Shown: in pieces, positions 54,845-62,184 of the stretch
Position numbering within the stretch: position 1 is the stretch's first letter
Layout: each line of letters opens with the position of its first letter
Assembly (NCBI RefSeq): GCF_900111315.1
Contig: NZ_FOGU01000009.1
Location: 62,001-126,000, forward strand
Source of the DNA: Tranquillimonas rosea
Lineage (GTDB): Bacteria > Pseudomonadota > Alphaproteobacteria > Rhodobacterales > Rhodobacteraceae
Reading direction: 5' to 3'
DNA: 64,000 nt
Made by a program: the position numbers and the translations under genes
Notes under the pieces: generated by a model
Told to the model about the DNA's origin: nothing
What the model saw: only the letters and a program-made list of their open reading frames with translations
The model's database searches: none

Positions 54845-55201
54845 ATGGCAACCTGGATCACGATCTGCGACACCTGCAAGCACGATCCCGAGGACGGCGC
54901 GGGCGACGGTGCGCGGCTGGCCGAACTGGTCGAGACGGCCGCGCGCTGCACCGACCTGCGGACCCGGCGCGTGTCGTGCCTGATGGGGTGCGGCCACGGC
55001 TGCAACGTGACGATCCAGTCGGCGGGCAAGCTCTGCTACACGCTCGGACGTTTCGCGCCCGAGGCCGGGGCGGCCGAGGCGATCGTCGCCTATGCCGTCC
55101 TGCATGCCGACAGCGACACCGGGCAGGTTCCCTATCGCCAGTGGCCGCAGGGCGTGAAGGGGCATTTCGTGACCCGCCATCCGCCCCTGCCGCCGGCATG
55201 A
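54845..55201 (+). CDS. DUF1636 Cys-rich protein of the B12 cluster
   Basis: A 118-residue protein with Cys8 and Cys11 (ICDTCKHD), Cys35, and a cluster Cys45, Cys49, Cys53, Cys64 (SCLMGCGHGCNVTIQSAGKLCY). The pattern matches DUF1636, thioredoxin-like-ferredoxin-type proteins that often lie in cobalamin gene clusters. A metal or Fe-S binding role is suggested by the cysteines; no reaction is established. GAGGAGG precedes the ATG. Its stop overlaps the cobC start (ATGA, 55198-55201). Confidence 0.85.
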   Translation: MATWITICDTCKHDPEDGAGDGARLAELVETAARCTDLRTRRVSCLMGCGHGCNVTIQSAGKLCYTLGRFAPEAGAAEAIVAYAVLHADSDTGQVPYRQWPQGVKGHFVTRHPPLPPA

Positions 55202-56154
55202 CACCGGTGCGCGATCACGGTGGCGCGCTGGACGACGCCATCGCCCGTTGGGGCGGAGACCGTGACGCGTGGCTGGACCTGTCCACCGGTATCAACCCGG
55301 TGCCCTATCCGGTGGGCGCGGTGTCCTACACCGCCTGGGAGACGCTGCCCGACCGGGCAGCGACCGAGCGGCTGACGGATGCGGCGCGCGCGTTCTGGTC
55401 GGTGCCGCCGGAGGCCGCGGTGATCGCCGTGCCCGGCGCGTCGGCGGCCATCGCGCGGCTGCCGGCCCTGTGCGGAACCGGGCCGGTGCACATTCCCGAG
55501 CCGACCTACAACGAGCATCGCGCCGCCTTCGAGGCGCAGGGCCGTCCGGTGACCGGCGACCCGGCGGCCGAGGTGCATGTCTACGTGCATCCCAACAACC
55601 CCGACGGGCGGCTGTGGCCGGACAGCGCCATCGGGGGCCGCGCCGTGACGGTGATCGACGAGAGCTTCTGCGACGTGAGGCCGGACAACAGCCATGTGCG
55701 CCGTGCCGCGGAGGACGGGGTCGTCGTGCTGAAGAGTTTCGGCAAGTTCTGGGGGCTGGCGGGCGCGCGGCTCGGGGTCGTGATCGGCGACCGCGCGGTG
55801 CTGGCGCCCGACGGGCGGCCTGGTCTGGCGGACCTTCTGGGGCCATGGGCAGCCTCGGGGCCGGCGCTGGAGATCGGCGCGCGGGCACTGGAGGACTCCG
55901 GCTGGGCCGCGACGACGCGACGGCGCCTCGCTGAGGACGCGCGCCGGCTGGACGGGCTGATGACCGGCGCGGGGGCGGCGGTGGCGGGCGGGACCGACCT
56001 GTTCCGGCTCTACGAGGTGGACGACGCGGTGGCGTGGCGCGACCGGCTGGCCGCGGCGCGGATCCTGGGCCGCATCTTTCCGTATTCGTCCCGCTGGCTG
56101 CGGCTGGGCCTGCCGGGGCCGGACGACTGGGACAGGCTGGAGGCCGCGCTGTGA
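55198..56154 (+). CDS. cobC: Threonine-phosphate decarboxylase CobC
   Basis: A 318-residue class I PLP enzyme: [70 protein letters not shown], and PLP Lys in [17 protein letters not shown]. It decarboxylates L-threonine phosphate to (R)-1-amino-2-propanol phosphate for the corrin side arm. It sits between the DUF1636 gene and cbiB with ATGA and GTGA overlaps, so the three are one translated unit. CobC here is the P. denitrificans name; the Salmonella equivalent is CobD. Confidence 0.92.
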   Translation: MTPVRDHGGALDDAIARWGGDRDAWLDLSTGINPVPYPVGAVSYTAWETLPDRAATERLTDAARAFWSVPPEAAVIAVPGASAAIARLPALCGTGPVHIPEPTYNEHRAAFEAQGRPVTGDPAAEVHVYVHPNNPDGRLWPDSAIGGRAVTVIDESFCDVRPDNSHVRRAAEDGVVVLKSFGKFWGLAGARLGVVIGDRAVLAPDGRPGLADLLGPWAASGPALEIGARALEDSGWAATTRRRLAEDARRLDGLMTGAGAAVAGGTDLFRLYEVDDAVAWRDRLAAARILGRIFPYSSRWLRLGLPGPDDWDRLEAAL

Positions 56155-57053
56155 GCCTGCTGCTGGCGCTGCTGCTGGACGGCGCGCTGGGCGAGCCCGA
56201 GGCGCTGTGGCGGCGGGTGCCGCATCCGGCGGTCCTGATGGGGCGGGCGGTCGGCGCGCTGGACCGGTGGCTGAACGCCGACCCGCACCGGGTCTGGCGC
56301 GGCGCGGCGGCGGTCGCGCTGCTGGTGGCCGGCGCATGGTGGATCGGGCGCCTCGTGGCCGAGCTGCCGCTGGGCTGGGCGCTGGAGATCGCCGCCGCGG
56401 CGATCCTGCTGGCGCAACGCTCGCTGGTCGAGCATGTCCGGGCCGTGGCGGAGGCCTTGCGCGACGGGGTGCCGGCGGGGCGTGAGGCCGTGGGGCGGAT
56501 CGTAGGCCGGGACACCGCCGCGCTCGATGGCGACGGGATCGCCCGCGCGGCGATCGAATCGGCGGCGGAGAACTTTTCCGACGGGGTTGTGGCGCCGGCC
56601 TTCTGGTTTCTCGTGGCGGGGCTGCCGGGCTTGCTCGTCTACAAGGTGGTGAACACGGCGGACAGCATGATCGGCTACCGCACGCCGGAATACGAGGCCT
56701 TCGGCAAGGTCGCGGCGCGGCTCGACGACGCCCTGAACTGGGTGCCGGCCCGGCTGAGCGCCGCGCTGATCGCCCTGGCGCATGGCCGGCCCGACGCCCG
56801 GCACGTGATCTTGCGGGACGCGCGGCTGCACCGGTCGCCCAATGCCGGCTGGCCCGAGGCGGCGATGGCGGCGGTGCTGGGCGTGGCGCTGTCCGGGCCG
56901 CGGAGTTATGCCGGCGAGATGCGGGCGTTCCCGTATGTGAACCCGGAGGGACGCAATGCGTTGGGTCCCGACGACATCGAGGCCGCCTGCGGCGCGCTCT
57001 GGCGTGCCTGGACCGGTCTTGTCATTCTTGCCGTGGTTTGGGCCCTCGCCTGA
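56151..57053 (+). CDS. cbiB: Adenosylcobinamide-phosphate synthase
   Basis: A 300-residue inner-membrane protein: [92 protein letters not shown], and [34 protein letters not shown]. It joins aminopropanol (or its phosphate) to adenosylcobyric acid, immediately after CobC makes that substrate. The GTG start overlaps the cobC stop (GTGA, 56151-56154). Called CobD in P. denitrificans nomenclature. Confidence 0.94.
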   Translation: MSLLLALLLDGALGEPEALWRRVPHPAVLMGRAVGALDRWLNADPHRVWRGAAAVALLVAGAWWIGRLVAELPLGWALEIAAAAILLAQRSLVEHVRAVAEALRDGVPAGREAVGRIVGRDTAALDGDGIARAAIESAAENFSDGVVAPAFWFLVAGLPGLLVYKVVNTADSMIGYRTPEYEAFGKVAARLDDALNWVPARLSAALIALAHGRPDARHVILRDARLHRSPNAGWPEAAMAAVLGVALSGPRSYAGEMRAFPYVNPEGRNALGPDDIEAACGALWRAWTGLVILAVVWALA

Positions 57054-57083
57054 GACGCGGCGCCACCGAGGATAGGAGACAAC

Positions 57084-58259
57084 ATGCGGCTTCTGCACGC
57101 CTTCGCGGTACTGGTTCTGGGCACGGGTACGGCAGCGGCGAATGTGCCCTGCGGCGGGGATTTCGGCGCCTTCACCCGCGCCATGGAGGACGAGGCGATC
57201 GCGCGCGGGGCGGACCCGCAGGTCGCCGCGCGGTTCTTCGACGGCGTGCGCCAGGACCCCGAGACGCTGGAGGCCGACCGCCGCCAGGGCGTGTTCCAGC
57301 TGCCCTTCGTGGAGTTCTCGCGCCGGCTGATCAGCCAGAACCGGATCGAGCGCGGGCGCCAGATGGCCGACCGCTACGACCAGGTGTTCGACCGGATCGA
57401 GTCCGAGTACGGCGTCAGTCGCGGCATCCTCCTGGCCTTCTGGGCGTTCGAGACCGATTACGGCGCGGTGCAGGGCGACTTCAACACCGTGAACTCGCTG
57501 ATGACGCTGGCGCACGATTGCCGCAGGCCCGATCTGTTCCGGCCGCAGGTCTTTGCCGCGATCGACCTCTACGCGGCGGGGGATATCGATCCCGACACTA
57601 CCACGGGCGCCTGGGCGGGCGAGATCGGCATGGTTCAGATGCTGCCGGAAGACATCCGCGACAACGGCGTCGACGGCGACGGGGACGGCCATGTGCGGCT
57701 CAAGGAATCGGCGCCGGACGCGCTGATGTCCGGGGCCGCGATGCTGCGCGACCTGGGATGGCGTCCGGGCGAGCCCTGGCTGCAGGAGGTCGACCTGCCG
57801 CAGGACTTCGACTGGGTGCAGACCGGCATTGACGTGGAGCGCCCGGTGGCGCAATGGGCCTCGATGGGCGTGACGGCGCGGACCGGTTCGCTTGGCGCCG
57901 GCGATCTGCCGGCCTCGATCGTGCTGCCGCAGGGCCGGAACGGCCCGGCCTTCATCGCATATCCGAATTTCGACGTGCTCTTCGAGTGGAACGAGAGCTT
58001 CGTCTACGTGACCACGGCGGCCTATTTCGCCACGCGGCTCGAAGGCGCGCCCGTCTATGACGCGGGCAATCCTTCCGACGGGCTGGACGATGCGCAGATG
58101 AAGGAATTGCAGCGCAAGCTGCAGGCGCGTGGCTACGACGTGGGCGGGGTCGACGGCATCCTCGGCGCCGGCACCCGGAACGCTGTCCAGCGCGTGCAGG
58201 CCGAGATGGGACTGCCGGCGGACGCCTGGCCGACCGAGGAGCTTCTGAACCGGCTCTGA
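57084..58259 (+). CDS. Lytic murein transglycosylase, MltB-like with peptidoglycan-binding domain
   Basis: A 391-residue exported enzyme. A signal peptide (MRLLHAFAVLVLGTGTAAA) is followed by an SLT_2 catalytic domain with ILLAFWAFETDYGAVQGDFNTVNSLMTLA (catalytic Glu in FETDYG) and GEIGMVQMLPEDI. The C-terminal 70 residues are a PG_binding_1 domain (LQRKLQARGYDVGGVDGILGAGTRNAVQRVQAEMGLP). It cuts glycan strands non-hydrolytically in the periplasm. No lipobox is seen, so it is probably soluble. It follows cbiB after 30 bases, but is probably unrelated to B12. Confidence 0.92.
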   Translation: MRLLHAFAVLVLGTGTAAANVPCGGDFGAFTRAMEDEAIARGADPQVAARFFDGVRQDPETLEADRRQGVFQLPFVEFSRRLISQNRIERGRQMADRYDQVFDRIESEYGVSRGILLAFWAFETDYGAVQGDFNTVNSLMTLAHDCRRPDLFRPQVFAAIDLYAAGDIDPDTTTGAWAGEIGMVQMLPEDIRDNGVDGDGDGHVRLKESAPDALMSGAAMLRDLGWRPGEPWLQEVDLPQDFDWVQTGIDVERPVAQWASMGVTARTGSLGAGDLPASIVLPQGRNGPAFIAYPNFDVLFEWNESFVYVTTAAYFATRLEGAPVYDAGNPSDGLDDAQMKELQRKLQARGYDVGGVDGILGAGTRNAVQRVQAEMGLPADAWPTEELLNRL

Positions 58260-58292
58260 CCGGGAGGCGCGCCTGTCGGCGCACGCGATGTC

Positions 58293-58384
58293 TGCGGCGC
58301 CCTTCGGGCGCCGCGTTGCGCCGGCCCGGTCCTGTCGGACCGCGCCGGCGGGCCTCCGGCGGGGATATTTCCGGACAGGAGAGG
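58293..58384 (+). repeat. Composite hairpin repeat, copy C, also likely terminator
   Basis: Plus strand: hairpin 1 GGCGCCC-TTC-GGGCGCC, extendable by two or three pairs (58293-58315); hairpin 2 CCGGC-C-CGGTCC / GGACCG-C-GCCGG (58321-58348) with one C-C mismatch; then CCTCCGGCGGGGATATTTCC and GGACAGGAGAGG. It follows the transglycosylase gene on the same strand, so hairpin 1 may end its transcript. The first hairpin is GC-closed rather than the GGGGGC/GCCCCC form. Confidence 0.7.
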
Positions 58385-58486
58385 ACGGGTGCGCCCAGAC
58401 ACAGGCGCGGTGCGCGCGGGATGTGTTCCGGCGGCGGGAAGCGGCGCTACGTTTATCATGCGAGACAGGAAACGGAGGGCGAAGTC

Positions 58487-59416
58487 ATGCTGGACCGGAT
58501 CGACGGACTTCACCACATCACGTCGCTGGCACGGGATGCCGCGGCGAACAACGCGTTCTTCACCGGGCTCTTGGGCCTGCGGCGGGTGAAGAAGACCGTC
58601 AATTTCGACGCGCCGGATGTCTATCACGTTTATTACGGCGACGCGGTGGGAAGCCCCGGCACCGTGATGACGTATTTCCCCTTTCCCCGGGCTGGACGGG
58701 GGACGCGGGGCGCCGGAGAGGCGGGGCGCGTGAGCTTTTCCGTGCCTGCGGGCAGTCTCGACGCCTGGCAGCGCCGGCTGTCGGAGGCCGGCGTCGCGGG
58801 CCTGCGGCGGGGCGAGAGCTTTGGCGCCGAAACGCTGGACTTCGAGGGGCCCGATGGCGAGGCGCTTGCGCTGGTCGAAGAGGAGGATGCCCGCGCCCCC
58901 TGGAGGGAGGGGCCGGTTTCCGGGGAGATCGCGATCCGCGGCTTTCACGCCACGCGCCTGGTGCTGCGCGAGGCAGAGGGGATCGAGGCGCTGTTGCGGT
59001 TCATGGGGTTCGCGGAGGACGGGCGTGAGGGAGCCGTGTCCCGCCATGCCCTGCCCGGCGGCGGGCCGGGGCGGATCGTCGAGATCGAGACGCGCCCCGA
59101 TGCCCCGCCCGCGCGCCAAGGCGCCGGATCGGTACATCACGTCGCCTTCTCGGTGGCGGATCGCGCGGCGCAGGCGGCGGTCCGCGACGCGCTTGTGGCG
59201 GAGGGCTACGACATCACTCCGCCGATCGACCGGGACTATTTCTGGGCGGTCTATTTCCGTGCGCCCGGCGGCGTGTTGTTCGAGGTCGCCACGGCGGAGC
59301 CGGGATTCGACCGGGACGAGGACGTGGCGCATCTGGGCGAGGCGCTGAAACTGCCGGCGCAACACGAGCATCTGCGGCCCGCCCTGGAGCGGCATCTCGC
59401 CCCGGTGGACCCGTAG
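58487..59416 (+). CDS. Tandem VOC (glyoxalase/bleomycin/dioxygenase) protein, MhqO-like
   Basis: A 309-residue protein with two vicinal-oxygen-chelate modules. The first is LDRIDGLHHITSLARDAAANNAFFTGLLGLRRVKKTVNFD (metal His in HHIT), and the second has IAIRGFHATRLVLREAEGIEALLRFMGF, GSVHHVAFSVADR and PGGVLFEVATAEPGFDRDED (His and Glu ligands). It resembles ring-cleaving dioxygenase homologues such as MhqO used in hydroquinone resistance. GGAGG precedes ATG 58487. The glutathionyl-hydroquinone reductase gene 4 kb away would fit a shared quinone theme, but they are separate units. Confidence 0.85.
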   Translation: MLDRIDGLHHITSLARDAAANNAFFTGLLGLRRVKKTVNFDAPDVYHVYYGDAVGSPGTVMTYFPFPRAGRGTRGAGEAGRVSFSVPAGSLDAWQRRLSEAGVAGLRRGESFGAETLDFEGPDGEALALVEEEDARAPWREGPVSGEIAIRGFHATRLVLREAEGIEALLRFMGFAEDGREGAVSRHALPGGGPGRIVEIETRPDAPPARQGAGSVHHVAFSVADRAAQAAVRDALVAEGYDITPPIDRDYFWAVYFRAPGGVLFEVATAEPGFDRDEDVAHLGEALKLPAQHEHLRPALERHLAPVDP

Positions 59417-59464
59417 GGCCGCGACGCTTGTGGCGCGGGCGGGCTGTGGCTACATGCCGGGACC

Positions 59465-60526
59465 ATGACAGCGCATGATCCCATCTCGTTCGTTCCCGTC
59501 ACCGTGCACAAGCGCGACGCGTTCTCGGAGACCGTGTCGGGACATGCCGCGGACGCCCCGGCCCGGAAGCTGGTCCTGCGCAAGCTGGACGCCCTGCCGT
59601 GGTGGGGGCGGCCGCTGGCCTGGATGCTGGCCCGGCGGGAGATCCGGGGATTGCGCGCGGTCCAGGGGATTGCCGGGGTGCCCGAGTTGGTGCGCGTCGA
59701 CCGCGAGGGGCTGTTGCGCAGCTGGACCGAGGGTACGCCGTTGCAGCTGGCGCGGCCGGACGACGCCGCCTGGTACGCCGACGCGCGGCGGATGCTGCGC
59801 GAGATGCGCGCGCGGGGCGTGACGCACAATGACCTGGCGAAGCCGCAGAACTGGCTCAGGACGCCCGATGGCCGCGCGGCTGTGATCGATTTCCAGCTGG
59901 CCAGCGTGCATCGGCGTCGCGGCCGGCTGTTCCGGGTGCAGGCCTACGAGGATCTGCGGCACCTGCTGAAGCAGAAGCGGTTTTTCGCGCCGCACCTGCT
60001 GACGCCCACCGAGCGGCGGATCGTCGGGCGGCGGTCGCTGCCCTCGCGGCTGTGGCGGCGGACCGGCAAGCGGGCCTATGTCTTCGTCACGCGGCGGCTG
60101 ATGAACTGGTCCGACGGCGAGGGCACCGGGCGGCGGCTGGAGGACGAGGGGCCGGCGATCCTGTCGGCCCTGCGGGGCGATCCGGCGATCCGGGATGCGG
60201 CGCTCTGCGCCTATCCGCTGCCGTCGCAGGGGGTCGGGCTGTACGCGTTCGTGGAGACCGAGCTCGACGAGGCGGGCGTGCGCGCCCGGCTGCCGGAGAG
60301 CGCGTCGGTGGAGGCGGTGCAGGCGGTGGCGACGCTGCCGCGGACCCATGACGGCGCCCCGCGGCGGGACATCCTGGAGATGGTGGCGATGAACCGTCTG
60401 GAGGAGCTGTCGGCGCTGGAGGCACGCGAGCCGGACCTGGCGCCGGTGATCGCACCGATCGTCGCCCACCGGCGGAACCTCACCGACCGGTATTTCCGGG
60501 CTCAGAACGGCGGCGGGGCGCGGTAG
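59465..60526 (+). CDS. Kinase-like protein with C-terminal AMP-synthetase-like tail
   Basis: A 353-residue protein. Residues 35-200 resemble a RIO/lipopolysaccharide-kinase fold: KLVLRKLD near 35, catalytic loop THNDLAKPQNW (H121, D123, N129), and metal site DFQ (D142) in place of DFG. Residues about 235-340 (LCAYPLPSQGVGLYAFVETELDEAGVRARLPE...VATLPRTHDGAPRRDILEMVAMNRLEEL) have the rhythm of the C-terminal domain of acyl-CoA/AMP-forming synthetases, with the catalytic Lys region reading THDGAPRR rather than TxSGKxxR. Substrate unknown. Its end overlaps convergent rluA by 25 bases. Confidence 0.65.
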   Translation: MTAHDPISFVPVTVHKRDAFSETVSGHAADAPARKLVLRKLDALPWWGRPLAWMLARREIRGLRAVQGIAGVPELVRVDREGLLRSWTEGTPLQLARPDDAAWYADARRMLREMRARGVTHNDLAKPQNWLRTPDGRAAVIDFQLASVHRRRGRLFRVQAYEDLRHLLKQKRFFAPHLLTPTERRIVGRRSLPSRLWRRTGKRAYVFVTRRLMNWSDGEGTGRRLEDEGPAILSALRGDPAIRDAALCAYPLPSQGVGLYAFVETELDEAGVRARLPESASVEAVQAVATLPRTHDGAPRRDILEMVAMNRLEELSALEAREPDLAPVIAPIVAHRRNLTDRYFRAQNGGGAR

Positions 60527-61149
60527 CGTTCCATCCGGCCGCCGTCGGGATGGTGCAGGCGCAGCTCCTCGGCGTGGAGCATCATCCTGGGGTGGTCGTC
60601 GCGGGCCGCGCCCTCGGCGTAGAAGGGATCGCCGAGGATGGGGTGGCCGAGCGAGAGCATGTGGACCCGGAGCTGGTGCGAGCGCCCCGTCTGGGGATAG
60701 AGTACCACGCGGGTGCAGCCGTCAGCGCGCTTCGAGACCTTCCAGTCGGTGACGGCGCGCTTGCCGTGTTCGTGGTCGATCTTCTGCAGGGGACGGTTCG
60801 GCCAGTCGACGATCATCGGCTGGTCCACGGTGCCGCGGGATTCGGCAATCTCGCCGGCGACCCAGGCGACGTAGGTCTTCTTGAGCTTGCGCCGCTCGAA
60901 CTGGAGGCCGAGATGCCTCTGGGCGTGGGGGGTCAGGGCGAAGACCATCAGGCCGGACGTGTCCCGGTCGAGCCGGTGGACGAGGCGCACCTCGGGGAAC
61001 GCGGCCTGGAGCCGGGCGAGCAGGCAATCGGCGAGATGCGGCCCGCGGCCGGGCACGGACAGGAGCCCCGCCGGCTTTTCGGCCAGCAGGATCTCGTGAT
61101 CCTGGTAGAGCACGTTGAGCGGAACGTCGGGCGGATCGTAGTCTGACAT
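60502..61149 (-). CDS. rluA: RluA family pseudouridine synthase
   Basis: A 215-residue pseudouridine synthase without an S4 domain, the RluA length: LNVLYQDHEILLAEKPAGLLSVPGRGPHLADCL, catalytic Asp in LVHRLDRDTSGLMVFA, KTYVAWVAGE, and PQTGRSHQLRVHMLSLGHPILGDPFYAE. RluA acts on 23S rRNA U746 and tRNA U32. The ATG lacks a clear ribosome site. Its 3' end overlaps the kinase-like gene on the other strand by 25 bases. Confidence 0.9.
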   Translation of the reverse strand: MSDYDPPDVPLNVLYQDHEILLAEKPAGLLSVPGRGPHLADCLLARLQAAFPEVRLVHRLDRDTSGLMVFALTPHAQRHLGLQFERRKLKKTYVAWVAGEIAESRGTVDQPMIVDWPNRPLQKIDHEHGKRAVTDWKVSKRADGCTRVVLYPQTGRSHQLRVHMLSLGHPILGDPFYAEGAARDDHPRMMLHAEELRLHHPDGGRMERYRAPPPF

Positions 61150-61166
61150 CGGCCGGGGATTAGCCT

Positions 61167-61197
61167 GCCGGCAGCCCGCCGGCAAGCGGGCGCCGGC
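61167..61197 (-). terminator. Hairpin between msrC and rluA
   Basis: Inverted repeat GCCGGC (61167-61172), CCCGC (61175-61179), a six-base loop, GCGGG (61186-61190), GCCGGC (61192-61197). It lies just after the stop of the methionine-sulfoxide reductase gene and before rluA, both on the minus strand. No T tract. Confidence 0.5.
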
Positions 61198-61204
61198 GGG
61201 GCGA

Positions 61205-61660
61205 TCAGAGCGTTCCGAAGGTGGCGTCGAGAATCCGGGAGAGCCCCTCGGCGTCGTCGGTGTCGAAGGCGTCGGGGCGGTCGCTGTCGATGTCGAGCAC
61301 GGCGATGATCTCGCCCCGTCCGTCGCGCACCGGGAGGACGATTTCCGAGCGGGTTGAGGAGGAGCAGGCAATGTGGCCGGGGAAGGCCTCGACATCGGCC
61401 ACGATCTGCGTCTGGCCGGTGCGGGCGGCGGCGCCGCAGACCCCGCGGTCGAAGGGGATCGTGAGGCAGCCGTGGCCGCCCTGGTAGGGGCCGATCCGCA
61501 GGATCCCCGGCTCGGTCACGCGGTAGAAGCCGGTCCAGTCGAACCTGTCGTCGGCATGGTGCAGCTCGCAGGCGAGGGTGGCCATGAGCGCGACGGCGTC
61601 GGTCTCGCCCTCGGTCAGGCTGGCGGTGGTCTTGGCAAGCTCGGCGTAGTCGGCGCGCAT
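61205..61660 (-). CDS. msrC: Free methionine-(R)-sulfoxide reductase (GAF domain)
   Basis: A 151-residue GAF-domain enzyme. Cys65 (GHGCLTI), Cys75 (RGVCGAAA) and Cys99 (HIACSSSTRSEIVLPV) have the spacing 10 and 24 found for the three redox cysteines of E. coli YebR/fRMsr. IAVLDIDSDRPDAFDTDDAEGL ends the domain. It reduces free Met-R-sulfoxide using thioredoxin. The start is ATG 61660 (MRADYAELAKTTASLTEGE). It diverges from the STAS gene across a gap occupied by repeat copy D. Confidence 0.92.
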   Translation of the reverse strand: MRADYAELAKTTASLTEGETDAVALMATLACELHHADDRFDWTGFYRVTEPGILRIGPYQGGHGCLTIPFDRGVCGAAARTGQTQIVADVEAFPGHIACSSSTRSEIVLPVRDGRGEIIAVLDIDSDRPDAFDTDDAEGLSRILDATFGTL

Positions 61661-61680
61661 GGTTTCTCCGTTGCGGACAA

Positions 61681-61755
61681 GGGGGCTGTCCGCCCCCTCT
61701 TGCCCGCGGGACGCGGGCAATTCACCCCCGAGGATATTTCCGGACAGAAGAAGAT
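61681..61755 (+). repeat. Composite hairpin repeat, copy D
   Basis: Plus strand: hairpin 1 GGGGGC-TGTCC-GCCCCC (61681-61697), hairpin 2 TGCCCGC-GGGAC-GCGGGCA (61701-61719), then CACCCCCGAGGATATTTCC and GGACAGAAGAAGA. The bases GCGGACA (61673-61679) can pair instead with TGTCCGC (61687-61693), an arrangement that excludes hairpin 1. It lies between divergent msrC and the STAS gene. Confidence 0.7.
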
Positions 61756-61824
61756 GCGAGGACGGTAACCGGCGATTAGGCCGGGTCGGGGTAGGGATGG
61801 CGGCAGGCAGAGCGCGGGGCGGAG

Positions 61825-62184
61825 ATGATCGTGGAGGTTGCGGAACATGGCGCGGTGCTGATCGTGTCGGTGACCGGGCCGCGGCTCGACGCGGCGGCGG
61901 CGGTCGGCTTCAAGGACAGCGTGCGAGCGGTCGTGCGCGAGACCCGCGCGGTGCGTGTGGTGCTGGACCTGGAACGGGTTCAGTTCCTCGACAGCAGCGG
62001 CCTGGGTGCGGTGATCGGCCTGAAGCAGGAGCTGGCGCCCGAGCGCAGATTGGAGCTGGCGGCCCTGGGACCGGCGGTGCGCAAGGTGTTCCGGCTGACC
62101 TGCATGGAGCGGATCTTCGCGATCCACGCGGATGCGGCGGCGGCGCTGTCGGTGGCGGAGGATGGACCGACCCATGCGTGTTGA
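61825..62184 (+). CDS. STAS domain anti-sigma factor antagonist
   Basis: A 119-residue STAS protein: MIVEVAEHGAVLIVSVTGPRLDAAAAVGFKDSV, then VVLDLERVQFLDSSGLGAVIGLKQEL, where the Ser pair in DSSGLGA is the phosphorylation site of SpoIIAA/RsbV-type antagonists. It should bind the kinase encoded next in its dephosphorylated state. GGCGGAG precedes the ATG. Its 3' end overlaps the start of that kinase gene by 11 bases. Confidence 0.9.
   Translation: MIVEVAEHGAVLIVSVTGPRLDAAAAVGFKDSVRAVVRETRAVRVVLDLERVQFLDSSGLGAVIGLKQELAPERRLELAALGPAVRKVFRLTCMERIFAIHADAAAALSVAEDGPTHAC

Noticed and set aside
57084-58259. Assigning the MltB-like gene to the B12 operon because it follows cbiB by 30 bases
   Set aside because: Its product is clearly a peptidoglycan lytic enzyme with signal peptide and PG-binding domain; proximity alone does not make it a cobalamin gene.
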